Below, piece by piece: positions 12,019 to 21,862 of a stretch of 64,000 nt of DNA (positions are counted from its first letter, which is position 1; each line of letters begins with the position of its first letter). Location of the stretch: positions 14,728,484-14,792,483 of the forward strand of contig CM059579.1 of assembly GCA_030386875.1 (NCBI GenBank), given 5' to 3'. A program made the translations under genes and the position numbers. Under the pieces are notes generated by a model. It was not told the origin of the DNA and made no database searches. It saw nothing but the letters and a program-made list of their open reading frames with translations. The DNA is from Morinoia aosen. Taxonomy: Eukaryota > Arthropoda > Malacostraca > Amphipoda > Talitridae.

Positions 12019-12126
12019 CCCAGTCAAACTTTTTCGCCGGAGCATGCATGTTTTTCGCCGCATTAGCAATTTAATTACTCGTGCGGCGGAAAACATGCAT
12101 GCAGGCGGCGAAAAAGTTAGACTAGG
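12019..12126. mobile_element. 108-bp foldback MITE, copy A
   Basis: Nearly the whole element is an inverted repeat: cccagtcaaactttttcgcc on the left, ggcgaaaaagttagactagg on the right. Each arm also contains gcatgcat and a gcggcgaaaaac-type block around an AT-rich centre. A second copy lies at 33468-33575. No transposase is encoded and no target duplication can be fixed. Confidence 0.8.
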
Positions 12127-12468
12127 CTGTTAGTGTATAGCTTTGTTCAAATGATAATTTATTCGAAAATTTCGCAGGCGAATGCATTCATGAATAAATT
12201 AAATCATCCACAAAGAGCATGGAGTCTGACTTATTTTTGAGAGACTTATTGTAAACCAATGCCCGCGAATTTTTAAATATTTTTAGTCAGCATGCTAGGC
12301 ACGGCGAATTTTTGAGATCGACTTGTTTGATATGTCGATAATGTATATAAATTCATTAGAACAGCTCGGTATTCCATAGATGAACACAGATGCAACAAGC
12401 TTATAATCAAATATCCTGACACGTTTTCAAAATTTTGCCCCTATGAAAGCCTTACTTTCTTTTCTCAG

Positions 12469-12672
12469 CGATTCACGACATTGAGGGGAGAAATTCTGTA
12501 TTTTCGACTGCTCCCTTCACTGCCCCATCCATTCGAGCCCGCCTGTACATTCTGTGCTTCAGGCGAGTTTCCGAGTTGCGTGCAGATCTGGTGTTAAAAT
12601 GCTGTTCTTTCCGCGGCGAAGTTGAGCAGTCTTGCAAAAATAACGAGACCGCTAGCGCATCCTGTGCAGACC
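12469..12672 (+). CDS. Candidate additional lectin exon (Cys-rich, 204 bp)
   Basis: A strong acceptor (cttactttcttttctcag) is followed by 204 bp open in the phase-1 frame used by the lectin gene, up to a good donor (GACC|GTGAGC) that also leaves phase 1. The patch is GC-richer than its flanks. It encodes a segment with Cys at a C-x14-CC-x9-C spacing, close to the C-x13-C-x9-C of exon 1, then two more Cys. This could be a second Cys-rich (PAN-like?) unit, giving a protein of about 381 residues. If the donor is not used, the frame stops 27 bases later (TAA at 12699). The opposite strand is also open here (12473-12796), so chance openness is possible. Length, phase and Cys spacing are seen; exon status is inferred. 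Confidence 0.42.
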
Positions 12673-13109
12673 GTGAGCCCGTTTTTTGCTGTTTGTAACA
12701 CGCATACGAGATGTTGTGAATACATATCCAGTTTACGTTAGACAATTTATGAAATGTACATTTCAAAACTGTACATTTGAAATGTACATTTTTCATTCAT
12801 TAACCTGAAACCATCTCAATAATTATGACGAATTAAATTCAGTTTCATACCTAAACATGCAAAGAGACTCGGATTTCAGCTCCGTAAAGTGTTGCTCGTA
12901 AAAACATCAGCGACGGAAAATTATTAGTATTCAGCTGAGTAAAATGAACAAAAATAACTAAATTCGTGTTGATACCTAGTTCCAGTGAAACCTAAGCTAT
13001 GAGTTTCTCAGTACAGGATATTAGAGTACACCTGACGAACATGTACGCTTCTCCGTGGAATATCACGAGTGTGAATCATCGAAGCAAATAGATTTAGCGT
13101 CAACAGTCA

Positions 13110-13412
13110 ACATGCAGGGTGCCGCCGTTCCCGATGCCAGTCCAATTCCGCTTTTCCCAGCGAATGGCAGCTGGAGGGCCCGTATTGCAATCCCAACGCT
13201 GCCACGCAGCATTTCTAACATGCGCTAACGTCGGCAGCAATGTATGCATCGCTAATAATACGAAGGTGCCACCGTTAACGGATGTACAATGCGCAGTAAA
13301 AGCTTCACTGAAAATGCATCCCGAAATGCCTTACCAGTCTGCAGAATCAGAATTTTCACGGGCTTCCACCGAGATTTCATTCAGTGGCATAGAATTTTTT
13401 GGAGATAACTAG
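13110..13412 (+). other. GC-richer open patch, possible decayed or unused exon
   Basis: The region has acceptor-like sites (acatgcag near 13117, gccacgcag near 13208) and a frame open for about 97 codons to 13412. From the second acceptor the lectin phase-1 frame reads two Cys-bounded stretches (Cys to Cys about 24 residues apart), reminiscent of exons 2 and 3. No donor in the correct phase is visible, and Cys matching to the other modules is poor. It may be a decayed duplicate of a lectin exon or simply intronic sequence. Confidence 0.2.
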
Positions 13413-13774
13413 TCGTTATAGGCAAGTGTTCAAGGGTACTGCTCACCACTTGATTAAGTCATGGCTCATTCACTGCCTGAAAACCATGACTTTCGCACGC
13501 TTACGCTGGCTCGCCTCCGCTAACGCTGGCTCGCCTCCGCTAACGCTTTTCGTCACAAAAATTTCCCGCGCTAGTTAACTAATGCTAGTTTACTCACTAT
13601 GACGTATCGATGTCAACATTCTCATACTAGCTCGCCGATGGTGGTGTGCTCATTCTAGTTTACTAATGATGGCGAACCCACGCTAGCATGCCGAAGATGG
13701 CATACCCGCGCTGTTTTAGCCACGTTTCCCGTTGTTTCGATTAGCCAATATGGATAGCTAGTATGCCAACATAC

Positions 13775-14340
13775 CTACACTACAGCCTACCTACACTACA
13801 AGACAGTTCATGTCTTCAGACCCCAAGAAATGCTAGCCTACCTACACTACAAGACAGTTCATGTCTTCAGACCCCAAGAAATGCTAGCCTACCTACACTA
13901 CATGACAGTTCATGTCCTCAGACCCCGAGAAATGCTAGCCTACCTATACACTACTTGACAGTTCATGTCTTCAGACCCCAAGAAATGCTAGCCTACCTAC
14001 ACTACATGACAGTTCAGGTCCTCAGACCCCGAGAAATGCTAGCCTACCTACAAAACAAGACAGTTCATGTCCACAGTCCCCGAGAAATGCTAGCCTATCT
14101 ATACTACATGACAGTTCATGTCCTCAGACCCCGAGAAATGCTAGCCTACCTACACTACATGACAGTTCATGTCCTCAGACCCCAAGAAATGCTAGCCTAC
14201 CTACACTACATGACAGTTCAGGTCCTCAGACCCCGAGAAATGCTAGCCTACCTACAAAACAAGACAGTTCATGTCCACAGTCCCCGAGAAATGCTAGCCT
14301 ATCTATACTACATGACAGTTCATGTCCTCAGACCCCGAGA
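13775..14340 (+). repeat. 51-bp minisatellite containing the exon 4 splice acceptor (about 11 units)
   Basis: Each unit contains, in order, gctagcctacctacactac, atgacagttcatgtcctcag and accccgagaaat. The last unit runs straight into the first CTLD exon: its ...tcctcag is the acceptor used at 14331 and its accccgaga is the first coding sequence. All earlier units therefore carry a copy of the same 3' splice site and the same first codons. Unit length is 51 bp, a multiple of three, so one frame is open for 236 codons as a by-product. Variants use tcttcag, ccacag or caggtcctcag. Confidence 0.93.
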
Positions 14341-14523
14341 AGAAGACGAAGTGCGAGGCACCGTTCGAGAAGGCACAAGCAAACAACTGCCTGTACGTGC
14401 TGCCCGTCCAGCTGTTCTGGGGCCTGGCCCGTGCGCACTGCATCGCTGCAGGTGGCGATCTCTTCGCACCTGACTCCAAGAATGACATGAAACCTGTCAC
14501 GAAAGAATTGGAGAATAACGACA
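14332..14523 (+). CDS. C-type lectin-like protein, exon 4 (N-terminal half of the CTLD)
   Basis: A 192-bp exon, phase 1 to phase 1, from acceptor catgtcctcag to donor GACA|GTACGTG. It encodes residues about 179-242. It starts with a short Lys-rich lead and then has typical long-form CTLD features: an N-terminal Cys pair (residues 186 and 197; second in NNCLYVLP), an aromatic W..A block (FWGLARAHC) with the conserved first core Cys, and the GGDL turn (IAAGGDLF) that follows the helix. The fold is certain enough to name the domain. The ligand cannot be told from this half. The exon start is set by phase agreement with exon 3 and by the acceptor; an ATG at 14322 lies inside the repeat and is not thought to be a start. 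Confidence 0.85.
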
Positions 14524-14649
14524 GTACGTGATCGACCAGCACAGCTGGGTTTATAGTTACTATATGGTGCAAGTGTGTGAGGAAGGGTGAAGTATCCCTT
14601 GGAAAGTATACGTGTTTGTTCCGATGTGTTTCAGCTTGATAAGTAGATC

Positions 14650-14822
14650 GTCTTGCTCGTCATAGCCGTGCGGCTTTAGGACCTGCCTCCGTGCAGGCAA
14701 ACGAGGGTTCGAGTCCCGGCACTGGGTGGCGATTTTCTCTGTTGGGTATAGGGGAAAAATTCCAAGCACAATACCCCACTCTACCCAGGTGTCTGAAATG
14801 GGTACCGGTCTTGACCGGGAGA
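14650..14822 (+). mobile_element. tRNA-derived SINE, interrupted by a later insertion
   Basis: It carries an A-box-like tagccgtgcgg and a perfect B box (gggttcgagtccc) about 38 bp apart, then gcactgggtggcgat and a tRNA-unrelated body. It continues after the interrupting element (14823-15112) from 15129 to roughly 15225. It is not a functional tRNA gene: acceptor and anticodon stems do not form a full cloverleaf. The interruption shows it is older than the SINE-like family member inside it. Confidence 0.7.
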
Positions 14823-15112
14823 TTAGATTAGATAATTATTAGTTAGTTTAAGCCTCCCTATCCACAACAAAGGCGATCCAAAGAGAGGAAAGAAGAAGGC
14901 ACCATTTAGTATGGAGTTAAGGGAACGTGGAATCTATGCAGAAAGGGCACAGAAACAGTAAGATGAGAAAGAAGTTCATGAAACAAGATCAAAGTTGAAG
15001 ATGAAAGTAGGAGGTGCTGAAAAACAGGACAGCAGTGAACCGAAAAAAGATGGTCCGTAACAAAAAAAAGAGCGCTAATTCCCATAGATACAATAGTTGT
15101 ATCCCCCTGAGG
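14823..15112 (-). mobile_element. SINE-like repeat, copy 5, inserted in the tRNA-SINE
   Basis: It is flanked by the direct repeat ggtcttgaccgggaga (14807-14822 and 15113-15128). Up to 2 bp at the right boundary are ambiguous because the element itself may end in gggg. It begins ttagattagataattatta and ends gtatccccctgagg. Relative to copy 3 about 75 bp are missing internally (between gtaacaaaaaaaag and agcgctaattccc), so it is an internally deleted but otherwise full-length copy. Confidence 0.88.
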
Positions 15113-15689
15113 GGTCTTGACCGGGAGAAAGAGTCATGGCATCCTGGTGTTAGTTATAAGGCATTTGAAAATCCAATGTACAAGGTGATATGTATCAGGC
15201 TTGAATTGGAAATAAAGCATCCGTAGATGCCTTCATAATTATACTTCAGATGAATGGTCTGACTTCGGTTTCAGCCGACTTCACGAAGTAAGTGGTAGGA
15301 AACACAGCGAAGTAGAAGTTCCAAGGCGTACAAGAACTATAAGGCACACCTAGCTGCGCTGGCACAATGCAGATCTGAGTAACAAGTAGACTGAGAGCAA
15401 TTAAATACGTAGTATTTTGCCATCAACTTTATACATATGGGCAGAAATCTAACCAAGTGGCGACTTTTTATGCAAAAATTGTTGAAGCTCAGGAATGTTT
15501 AGGTAAATTACTGTTCCGTTCGGAAGAAACTTCGATCGTGAAACTTAGAGTAGCTTTCATAATAGGAGCCTCCAAAATGGTCGAAAGTATTATAAAATCT
15601 TTCTCTGAACAGTGCACTGCAACCAGAATTAAATACAGTGCACCTCAACAATCTAGTGTAACCCATGCACGGTACAGAGAACCTGAGAT

Positions 15690-16003
15690 TGATTGATTAT
15701 AAATTAGTTATAGCCTCCCTCACCGCAACAAAAATATTCAAAGAGAGGAAGGATGAAGGAACCATTTAGAGTTGAGTTGAGGGAACGTGGAATCTATACA
15801 CAAGGCGAGTTCTGCACAAAACCCCATGTACACAGAAACAGTTAAGAAGGAATGTTTTGAAACAAGGTAGAAGTTCAAGGAGAAATTCAGAGGTGCTGAA
15901 AAACAAGACAGTAGTGAACCGAAAAAGATGATCCTTCAAGAAAGTAAAAATAATTTTATTTCAAGAAAAAGAAGGCCAAGCTATCTCTCAGCTCAGAAAG
16001 CAT
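15690..16003 (-). mobile_element. SINE-like repeat, copy 6, 5'-truncated
   Basis: It begins tgattgattataaattagtt and shares the family body, but stops at ctatctctcagctcag. The head (agcgctaattccc ... ctgagggg) is missing. A short direct repeat ctgagat (15683-15689, 16004-16010) flanks it. Truncation at the head end while the simple-repeat tail is kept is typical of target-primed retrotransposition. Confidence 0.75.
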
Positions 16004-16151
16004 CTGAGATATAAATTTGCCAACCCCTTAAATGGTGAGATACTTCACAGTGTAACCCATATACAGTATAAAGCACCTGAGCTATAAGTCCGCTAAGGCC
16101 TTCAATAGTAAGATACTTCAATGTGATGATGCAACTTCTCAAATTCCCCAG

Positions 16152-16366
16152 ATCCAGACGCGCTGTGGGTGGCGGCGAAGAAGGAAGGCGGTGAGTGGAA
16201 ATGGCTCCCTGACGACGAGGTGGTGACCGACTGGGCAAGGGGAGAGCCTGACGGGGAAAGCGAAGGGCACGAGTGCGCGGCGATGACCAAGGATAAAGAC
16301 TACCTATTGATGGACGCGGACTGTGACGGTACCGAGTATCAAGCCTTGTGTGAAGTCAGGGTGTGA
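16152..16366 (+). CDS. C-type lectin-like protein, exon 5 (C-terminal half of the CTLD, stop)
   Basis: From acceptor caaattccccag at 16151 (phase 1) the frame is open to TGA at 16364-16366, giving residues 243-313. It carries the second CTLD half: a WIGL-like block read as ALWVAA, WKWLPDD, then W..GEPDGE at the EPN position, EC as the third core Cys, DADC as the fourth and QALC as the last. In CTLDs the EPN/QPD tripeptide and a WND motif hold Ca2+ and sugar. Here the tripeptide is EPD and the WND position reads LMDADC, so canonical sugar binding is doubtful. Total predicted protein is 313 residues with the CTLD at about 186-309. No AATAAA lies between the stop and the next repeat at 16444. 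Confidence 0.87.
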
Positions 16367-16443
16367 ACGATCGGAGAGTTTAGGGCTGTAACCATGTGCT
16401 ACTATACATCAAAGTGCGCGGGTGTAAAATTGCTTTGGAGAGT

Positions 16444-16823
16444 AGATTAGGTGATAGGTTAGTTTCAGCCTCTGGCCACAACAAAGGTGTTTCAAAGGAA
16501 GGAAGGTGAAGGCACATTTCGTACGGAGTTAGGGGAACGCAAAATCTATGCAGTGGGTGTGTTCCCACACAAGATACCCTCCGCATAGAAAGGTTCTCTG
16601 AGAAGGAAGGTAATGAGAAACAAGACAGAAGTTGAAGAAGAAAAGAAAGTCAAAAGTGCTGAAAAACAGGACAGCAGTAAACCTAAAATAGAGGATTCTT
16701 AACAAAACAAAAAAACTATGTTCCAGCAAAAAAGAAAGCAACCTAACCCTCAGCTCGGATCTCACATTTTTTCCCTGAGTGGTTTTAATTCCCATAAGTA
16801 CAATAGTTGCATCTCGCTGGGGA
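16444..16823 (-). mobile_element. SINE-like repeat, copy 7 (diverged)
   Basis: Just downstream of the lectin stop codon. It starts agattaggtgataggttag and ends near caatagttgcatctcgctgg. Divergence is similar to copy 1. It retains ggtgtgttcccacacaagat, a segment absent from copies 3-5 but present in copies 1 and 6, suggesting at least two subfamilies. No target duplication is evident. Confidence 0.72.
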
Positions 16824-17221
16824 CAGCGTTTAATGGAAATATTTTTATTGATCGCCGAGTTATAACAATCAAGTTGAAGAGGCGTTTTTGAGCTTCTCAA
16901 CCGATGGTGAGTGACAGAGAAAAACAAACTCAACGAGTTCAAGAGTTACTCTCTGTATTTTGTATCCTTTACTTCCGTCTGCCTTAATTATCTGAAATCC
17001 GAGTTCACGAGAAAATACCGCAGGACCTAATGAGGATTGAGCCAAACTCTTCCTAGTGCCAAGTGCGATCATGTTCTTCGCTCACGGAGAAGATAATGGG
17101 CCTGAAGTTGCTCGGACCACGAGTAAGTTCGCTGGTCTAAAAGAGTGCCTTTGTAGTTCACTAGTTTTCAACATAGCAAGTGCGTCTTTCATGGTTACAA
17201 AACGGATTTTCTTGGTTAAGG
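16824..17221. other. Sequence between the last lectin-side repeat and the 17-bp satellite
   Basis: No gene supported. A plus frame is open here and merges with the satellite (from about 17056), but the non-repeat part has no recognisable domain. Confidence 0.5.
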
Positions 17222-20200
17222 CAAAGGAAGGGTCGTGGCAAAGGAAGGGTCGTGGCAAAGGAAGGGTCGTGGCAAAGGAAGGGTCGTGGCAAAGGAAGGG
17301 TCGTGGCAAAGGAAGGGTCGTGGCAAAGGAAGGGTCGTGGCAAAGGAAGGGTCGTGGCAAAGGAAGGGTCGTGGCAAAGGAAGGGTCGTGGCAAAGGAAG
17401 GGTCGTGGCAAAGGAAGGGTCGTGGCAAAGCAAGGGTCGTGGCAAAGCAAGGGTCGTGGCAAAGCAAGGGTCGTGGCAAAGCAAGGGTCGTGGCAAAGCA
17501 AGGGTCGTGGCAAAGCAAGGGTCGTGGCAAAGCAAGGGTCGTGGCAAAGGAAGGGTCGTTGCAAAGGAAGGGTCGTTGCAAAGGAAGGGTCGTTGCAAAG
17601 GAAGGGTCGTTGCAAAGAAAGGGTCGTTGCAAAGAAAGGGTCGTTGCAAAGAAAGGGTCGTTGCAAAGAAAGGGTCGTGGCAAAGAAAGGGTCGTGGCAA
17701 AGAAAGGGTCGTGGCAAAGAAAGGGTCGTGGCAAAGAAAGGGTCGTGGCAAAGAAAGGGTCGTGGCAAAGGAAGGGTCGTGGCAAAGAAAGGGTCGTGGC
17801 AAAGGAAGGGTCGTGGCAAAGAAAGGGTCGTGGCAAAGAAAGGGTCGTGGCAAAGAAAGGGTCGTGGCAAAGAAAGGGTCGTGGCAAAGAAAGGGTCGTG
17901 GCAAAGAAAGGGTCGTGGCAAAGAAAGGGTCGTGGCAAAGAAAGGGTCGTGGCAAAGAAAGGGTCGTGGCAAAGAAAGGGTCGTGGCAAAGAAAGGGTCG
18001 TGGCAAAGAAAGGGTCGTGGCAAAGAAAGGGTCGTGGCAAAGAAAGGGTCGTGGCAAAGAAAGGGTCGTGGCAAAGAAAGGGTCGTGGCAAAGAAAGGGT
18101 CGTGGCAAAGAAAGGGTCGTGGCAAAGAAAGGGTCGTGGCAAAGAAAGGGTCGTGGCAAAGAAAGGGTCGTGGCAAAGAAAGGGTCGTGGCAAAGAAAGG
18201 GTCGTGGCAAAGAAAGGGTCGTGGCAAAGAAAGGGTCGTGGCAATGGAAGGGTCGTGGCAATGGAAGGGTCGTGGCAAAGAAAGGGTCGTGGCAAAGAAA
18301 GGGTCGTGGCAAAGAAAGGGTCGTGGCAAAGAAAGGGTCGTGGCAAAGGAAGGGTCGTGGCAAAGGAAGGGTCGTGGCAAAGAAAGGGTCGTGGCAAAGA
18401 AAGGGTCGTGGCAAAGAAAGGGTCGTGGCAAAGAAAGGGTCGTGGCAAAGGAAGGGTCGTGGCAAAGAAAGGGTCGTGGCAAAGAAAGGGTCGTGGCAAA
18501 GGAAGGGTCGGGGCAAAGGAAGGGTCGGGGCAAAGGAAGGGTCGGGGCAAAGGAAGGGTCGTGGCAAAGGAAGGGTCGTGGCAAAGAAAGGGTCGTGGCA
18601 AAGAAAGGGTCGTGGCAAAGAAAGGGTCGTGGCAAAGAAAGGGTCGTGGCAAAGAAAGGGTCGTGGCAAAGAAAGGGTCGTGGCAAAGAAAGGGTCGTGG
18701 CAAAGAAAGGGTCGTGGCAAAGAAAGGGTCGTGGCAAAGAAAGGGTCGTGGCAAAGAAAGGGTCGTGGCAAAGAAAGGGTCGTGGCAAAGAAAGGGTCGT
18801 GGCAAAGAAAGGGTCGTGGCAAAGAAAGGGTCGTGGCAAAGAAAGGGTCGTGGCAAAGAAAGGGTCGTGGCAAAGAAAGGGTCGTGGCAAAGAAAGGGTC
18901 GTGGCAAAGAAAGGGTCGTGGCAAAGAAAGGGTCGTGGCAAAGAAAGGGTCGTGGCAAAGAAAGGGTCGTGGCAAAGAAAGGGTCGTGGCAAAGAAAGGG
19001 TCGTGGCAAAGAAAGGGTCGTGGCAAAGAAAGGGTCGTGGCAAAGAAAGGGTCGTGGCAAAGAAAGGGTCGTGGCAAAGAAAGGGTCGTGGCAAAGAAAG
19101 GGTCGTGGCAAAGAAAGGGTCGTGGCAAAGAAAGGGTCGTGGCAAAGAAAGGGTCGTGGCAAAGAAAGGGTCGTGGCAAAGAAAGGGTCGTGGCAAAGAA
19201 AGGGTCATGGCAAAGAAAGGGTCCTGGCAAAGGAAGGGTCGTTGCAAAGGAAGGGTCGTTGCAAAGGAAGGGTCGTTGCAAAGGAAGGGTCGTTGCAAAG
19301 GAAGGGTCGTTGCAAAGGAAGGGTCGTTGCAAAGGAAGGGTCGTGGCAAAGGAAGGGTCGTGGCAAAGGAAGGGTCGTGGCAAAGGAAGGGTCGTGGCAA
19401 AGGAAGGGTCGTTGCAAAGGAAGGGTCGTTGCAAAGGAAGGGTCGTTGCAAAGGAAGGGTCGTGGCAATGGAAGGGTCGTGGCAAAGAAAGGGTCGTGGC
19501 AAAGAAAGGGTCGTGGCAAAGAAAGGGTCGTGGCAAAGAAAGGGTCGTGGCAAAGGAAGGGTCGTGGCAAAGAAAGGGTCGTGGCAAAGAAAGGGTCGTG
19601 GCAAAGAAAGGGTCGTGGCAAAGGAAGGGTCGTGGCAAAGAAAGGGTCGTGGCAAAGGAAGGGTCGGGGCAAAGGAAGGGTCGGGGCAAAGGAAGGGTCG
19701 GGGCAAAGGAAGGGTCGGGGCAAAGGAAGGGTCGTGGCAAAGGAAGGGTCGTGGCAAAGAAAGGGTCGTGGCAAAGAAAGGGTCGTGGCAAAGAAAGGGT
19801 CGTGGCAAAGAAAGGGTCGTGGCAAAGAAAGGGTCGTGGCAAAGAAAGGGTCGTGGCAAAGAAAGGGTCGTGGCAAAGAAAGGGTCGTGGCAAAGAAAGG
19901 GTCGTGGCAAAGAAAGGGTCGTGGCAAAGAAAGGGTCGTGGCAAAGAAAGGGTCGTGGCAAAGAAAGGGTCGTGGCAAAGAAAGGGTCGTGGCAAAGAAA
20001 GGGTCGTGGCAAAGAAAGGGTCGTGGCAAAGAAAGGGTCGTGGCAAAGAAAGGGTCGTGGCAAAGAAAGGGTCGTGGCAAAGAAAGGGTCGTGGCAAAGA
20101 AAGGGTCGTGGCAAAGAAAGGGTCGTGGCAAAGAAAGGGTCGTGGCAAAGAAAGGGTCGTGGCAAAGAAAGGGTCGTGGCAAAGAAAGGGTCGTGGCAAA

Positions 20201-21350
20201 GAAAGGGTCGTGGCAAAGAAAGGGTCGTGGCAAAGAAAGGGTCGTGGCAAAGAAAGGGTCGTGGCAAAGAAAGGGTCGTGGCAAAGAAAGGGTCGTGGCA
20301 AAGAAAGGGTCGTGGCAAAGAAAGGGTCGTGGCAAAGAAAGGGTCGTGGCAAAGAAAGGGTCGTGGCAAAGAAAGGGTCGTGGCAAAGAAAGGGTCGTGG
20401 CAAAGAAAGGGTCGTGGCAAAGAAAGGGTCATGGCAAAGAAAGGGTCCTGGCAAAGGAAGGGTCGTTGCAAAGGAAGGGTCGTTGCAAAGGAAGGGTCGT
20501 TGCAAAGGAAGGGTCGTTGCAAAGGAAGGGTCGTTGCAAAGGAAGGGTCGTTGCAAAGGAAGGGTCGTGGCAAAGGAAGGGTCGTGGCAAAGGAAGGGTC
20601 GTGGCAAAGAAAGGGTCGTGGCAAAGGAAGGGTCGTTGCAAAGGAAGGGTCGTTGCAAAGGAAGGATCGTGGCCAAGGAAGGGTCGTTGCAAAGGAAGGA
20701 TCGTGGCCAAGGAAGGGTCGTTGCAAAGGAAGGGTCGTTGCAAAGGAAGGGTCGTTGCAAAGGAAGGGTCGTTGCAAAGGAAGGGTCGTTGCAAAGGAAG
20801 GGTCGTGGCAAAGGAAGGGTCGTTGCAAAGGAAGGGTCGTGGCAAAGGAAGGGTCGTGGCAAAGAAAGGGTCGTGGCAAAGGAAGGGTCGTGGCAAAGGA
20901 AGGGTCATGGCAAAGAAAGGGTCGTGGCAAAGAAAGGGTCGTTGCAAAGGAAGGGTCGTTGCAAAGGAAGGGTCGTTGCAAAGGAAGGGTCGTGGCAAAG
21001 GAAGGGTCGTGGCAAAGGAAGGGTCGTGGCAAAGGAAGGGTCGTGGCAAAGGAAGGGTCGTGGCAAAGGAAGGGTCGTGGCAAAGGAAGGGTCGTGGCAG
21101 AGGAAGGGTCGGGGCAAAGGAAGGGTCGGGGCAAAGAAGGGTTGGGGCAAAGGAAGGGTTGGGGCAAAGGAAAGGTCGGGGCAAAGGAAGGGTCTTGGCA
21201 AAGGAAAGGTCGGGGCAAAGGAAGGGTCTTGGCAAAGGAAAGGTCGTGGCAAAGGAAGGGTCGTGGCAAAGGAAGGGTCGTGGCAAAGGAAGGGTCGTGG
21301 CAAAGGAAGGGTCGTGGCAAAGGAAGGGTCGTGGCAAAGGAAGGGTCGTG
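17222..21350 (+). repeat. 17-bp satellite, about 243 units, with higher-order structure
   Basis: The unit is ggaagggtcgtggcaaa, with recurrent variants gaaag for ggaag, cgttgc or cggggc for cgtggc, and caatgg. Because 17 is not a multiple of three, every frame reads a 17-residue period. All three plus frames are open for about 1,400 codons (Lys/Arg/Gly/Ser/Gln-rich) and two minus frames are almost fully open. None of these is supported as a gene. The marker pair gtcatgg...gtcctgg recurs exactly 1,224 bp apart (19201 and 20425; 72 units), and the cggggc runs (18498-18548, 19660-19721) end 1,173 bp apart (69 units). The array therefore contains a tandemly duplicated block of about 1.2 kb. Units decay toward the right end (21100-21350). 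Confidence 0.97.
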
Positions 21351-21632
21351 GTAAGGGGAAAACCGTGGCACAGGGAAGGTCAAAGTAAGGCAGAAGCCTT
21401 GGCAAGAGGAAAACCAATAAAACAAATTACCAACATTCTTATGGGGAAATCGTGAATGCGTGAGAAGCGTGAATGAAATGCAGCAAATGTATCAAAGCTG
21501 CGCAAGTGCTGGCATAGCACGCTGAAGTGTGGTCATTAATCAAGCATGTAAATTGTTAAGGGAACATCGTGGTAGGCGCTCGAACAGTCAGGAAACACCT
21601 GATGCTCCGCTAGAAAAGCTTCAGAATTCAAT
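21351..21632. other. Flank of the 17-bp satellite
   Basis: The first 70 bp are degenerate satellite (ggtaaggggaaaaccgtgg). Nothing else is recognised. Confidence 0.5.
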
Positions 21633-21862
21633 TTAACACGTTGACTGCGACACGACCCACCGGTGGGTCGTGCTTAGGTTTTTCCTGCTGCGAAACGACC
21701 CATCGATGGGTCGTTTTGAAAAATTCTAACAACCTTTCTAAATTAGTGGTATTTAACAGGCCCAGTTAATGTTTGATATTTACAAATTTGCTTATCACTT
21801 TTGACTTTAAATTCAAGTTGAATATTGAACTTCGGTTTAACCCATCGCAACTAACGTGTTAA
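21633..21862 (+). mobile_element. TTAA-flanked piggyBac-like MITE, copy 1
   Basis: 230 bp bounded by TTAA at both ends, with terminal inverted repeats ttaacacgttgactgcga and tcgcaactaacgtgttaa. An internal palindrome acgacccaccggtgggtcgt sits near the left end, followed by a second near-palindrome, acgacccatcgatgggtcgt. There is no coding capacity. TTAA targets and CAC-starting termini point to piggyBac-type transposition. Related copies lie at 22646-22800, 24496-24916, 25807-26035 and 61236-61461. Confidence 0.82.

Noticed and set aside
12473..12796. 107-codon minus frame opposite the candidate lectin exon
   Set aside because: Splice signals and phase fit the plus strand; no support for the minus frame.
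14655..14725. A tRNA gene
   Set aside because: A and B boxes are present but the flanks do not form acceptor and anticodon stems, and SINE body sequence follows.
17056..21455. Open frames of 1,400 or more codons on both strands across the 17-bp satellite
   Set aside because: They arise because the unit has no stop in any plus frame and its length is not a multiple of three. There is no domain, and frames merely start in flanking unique DNA.
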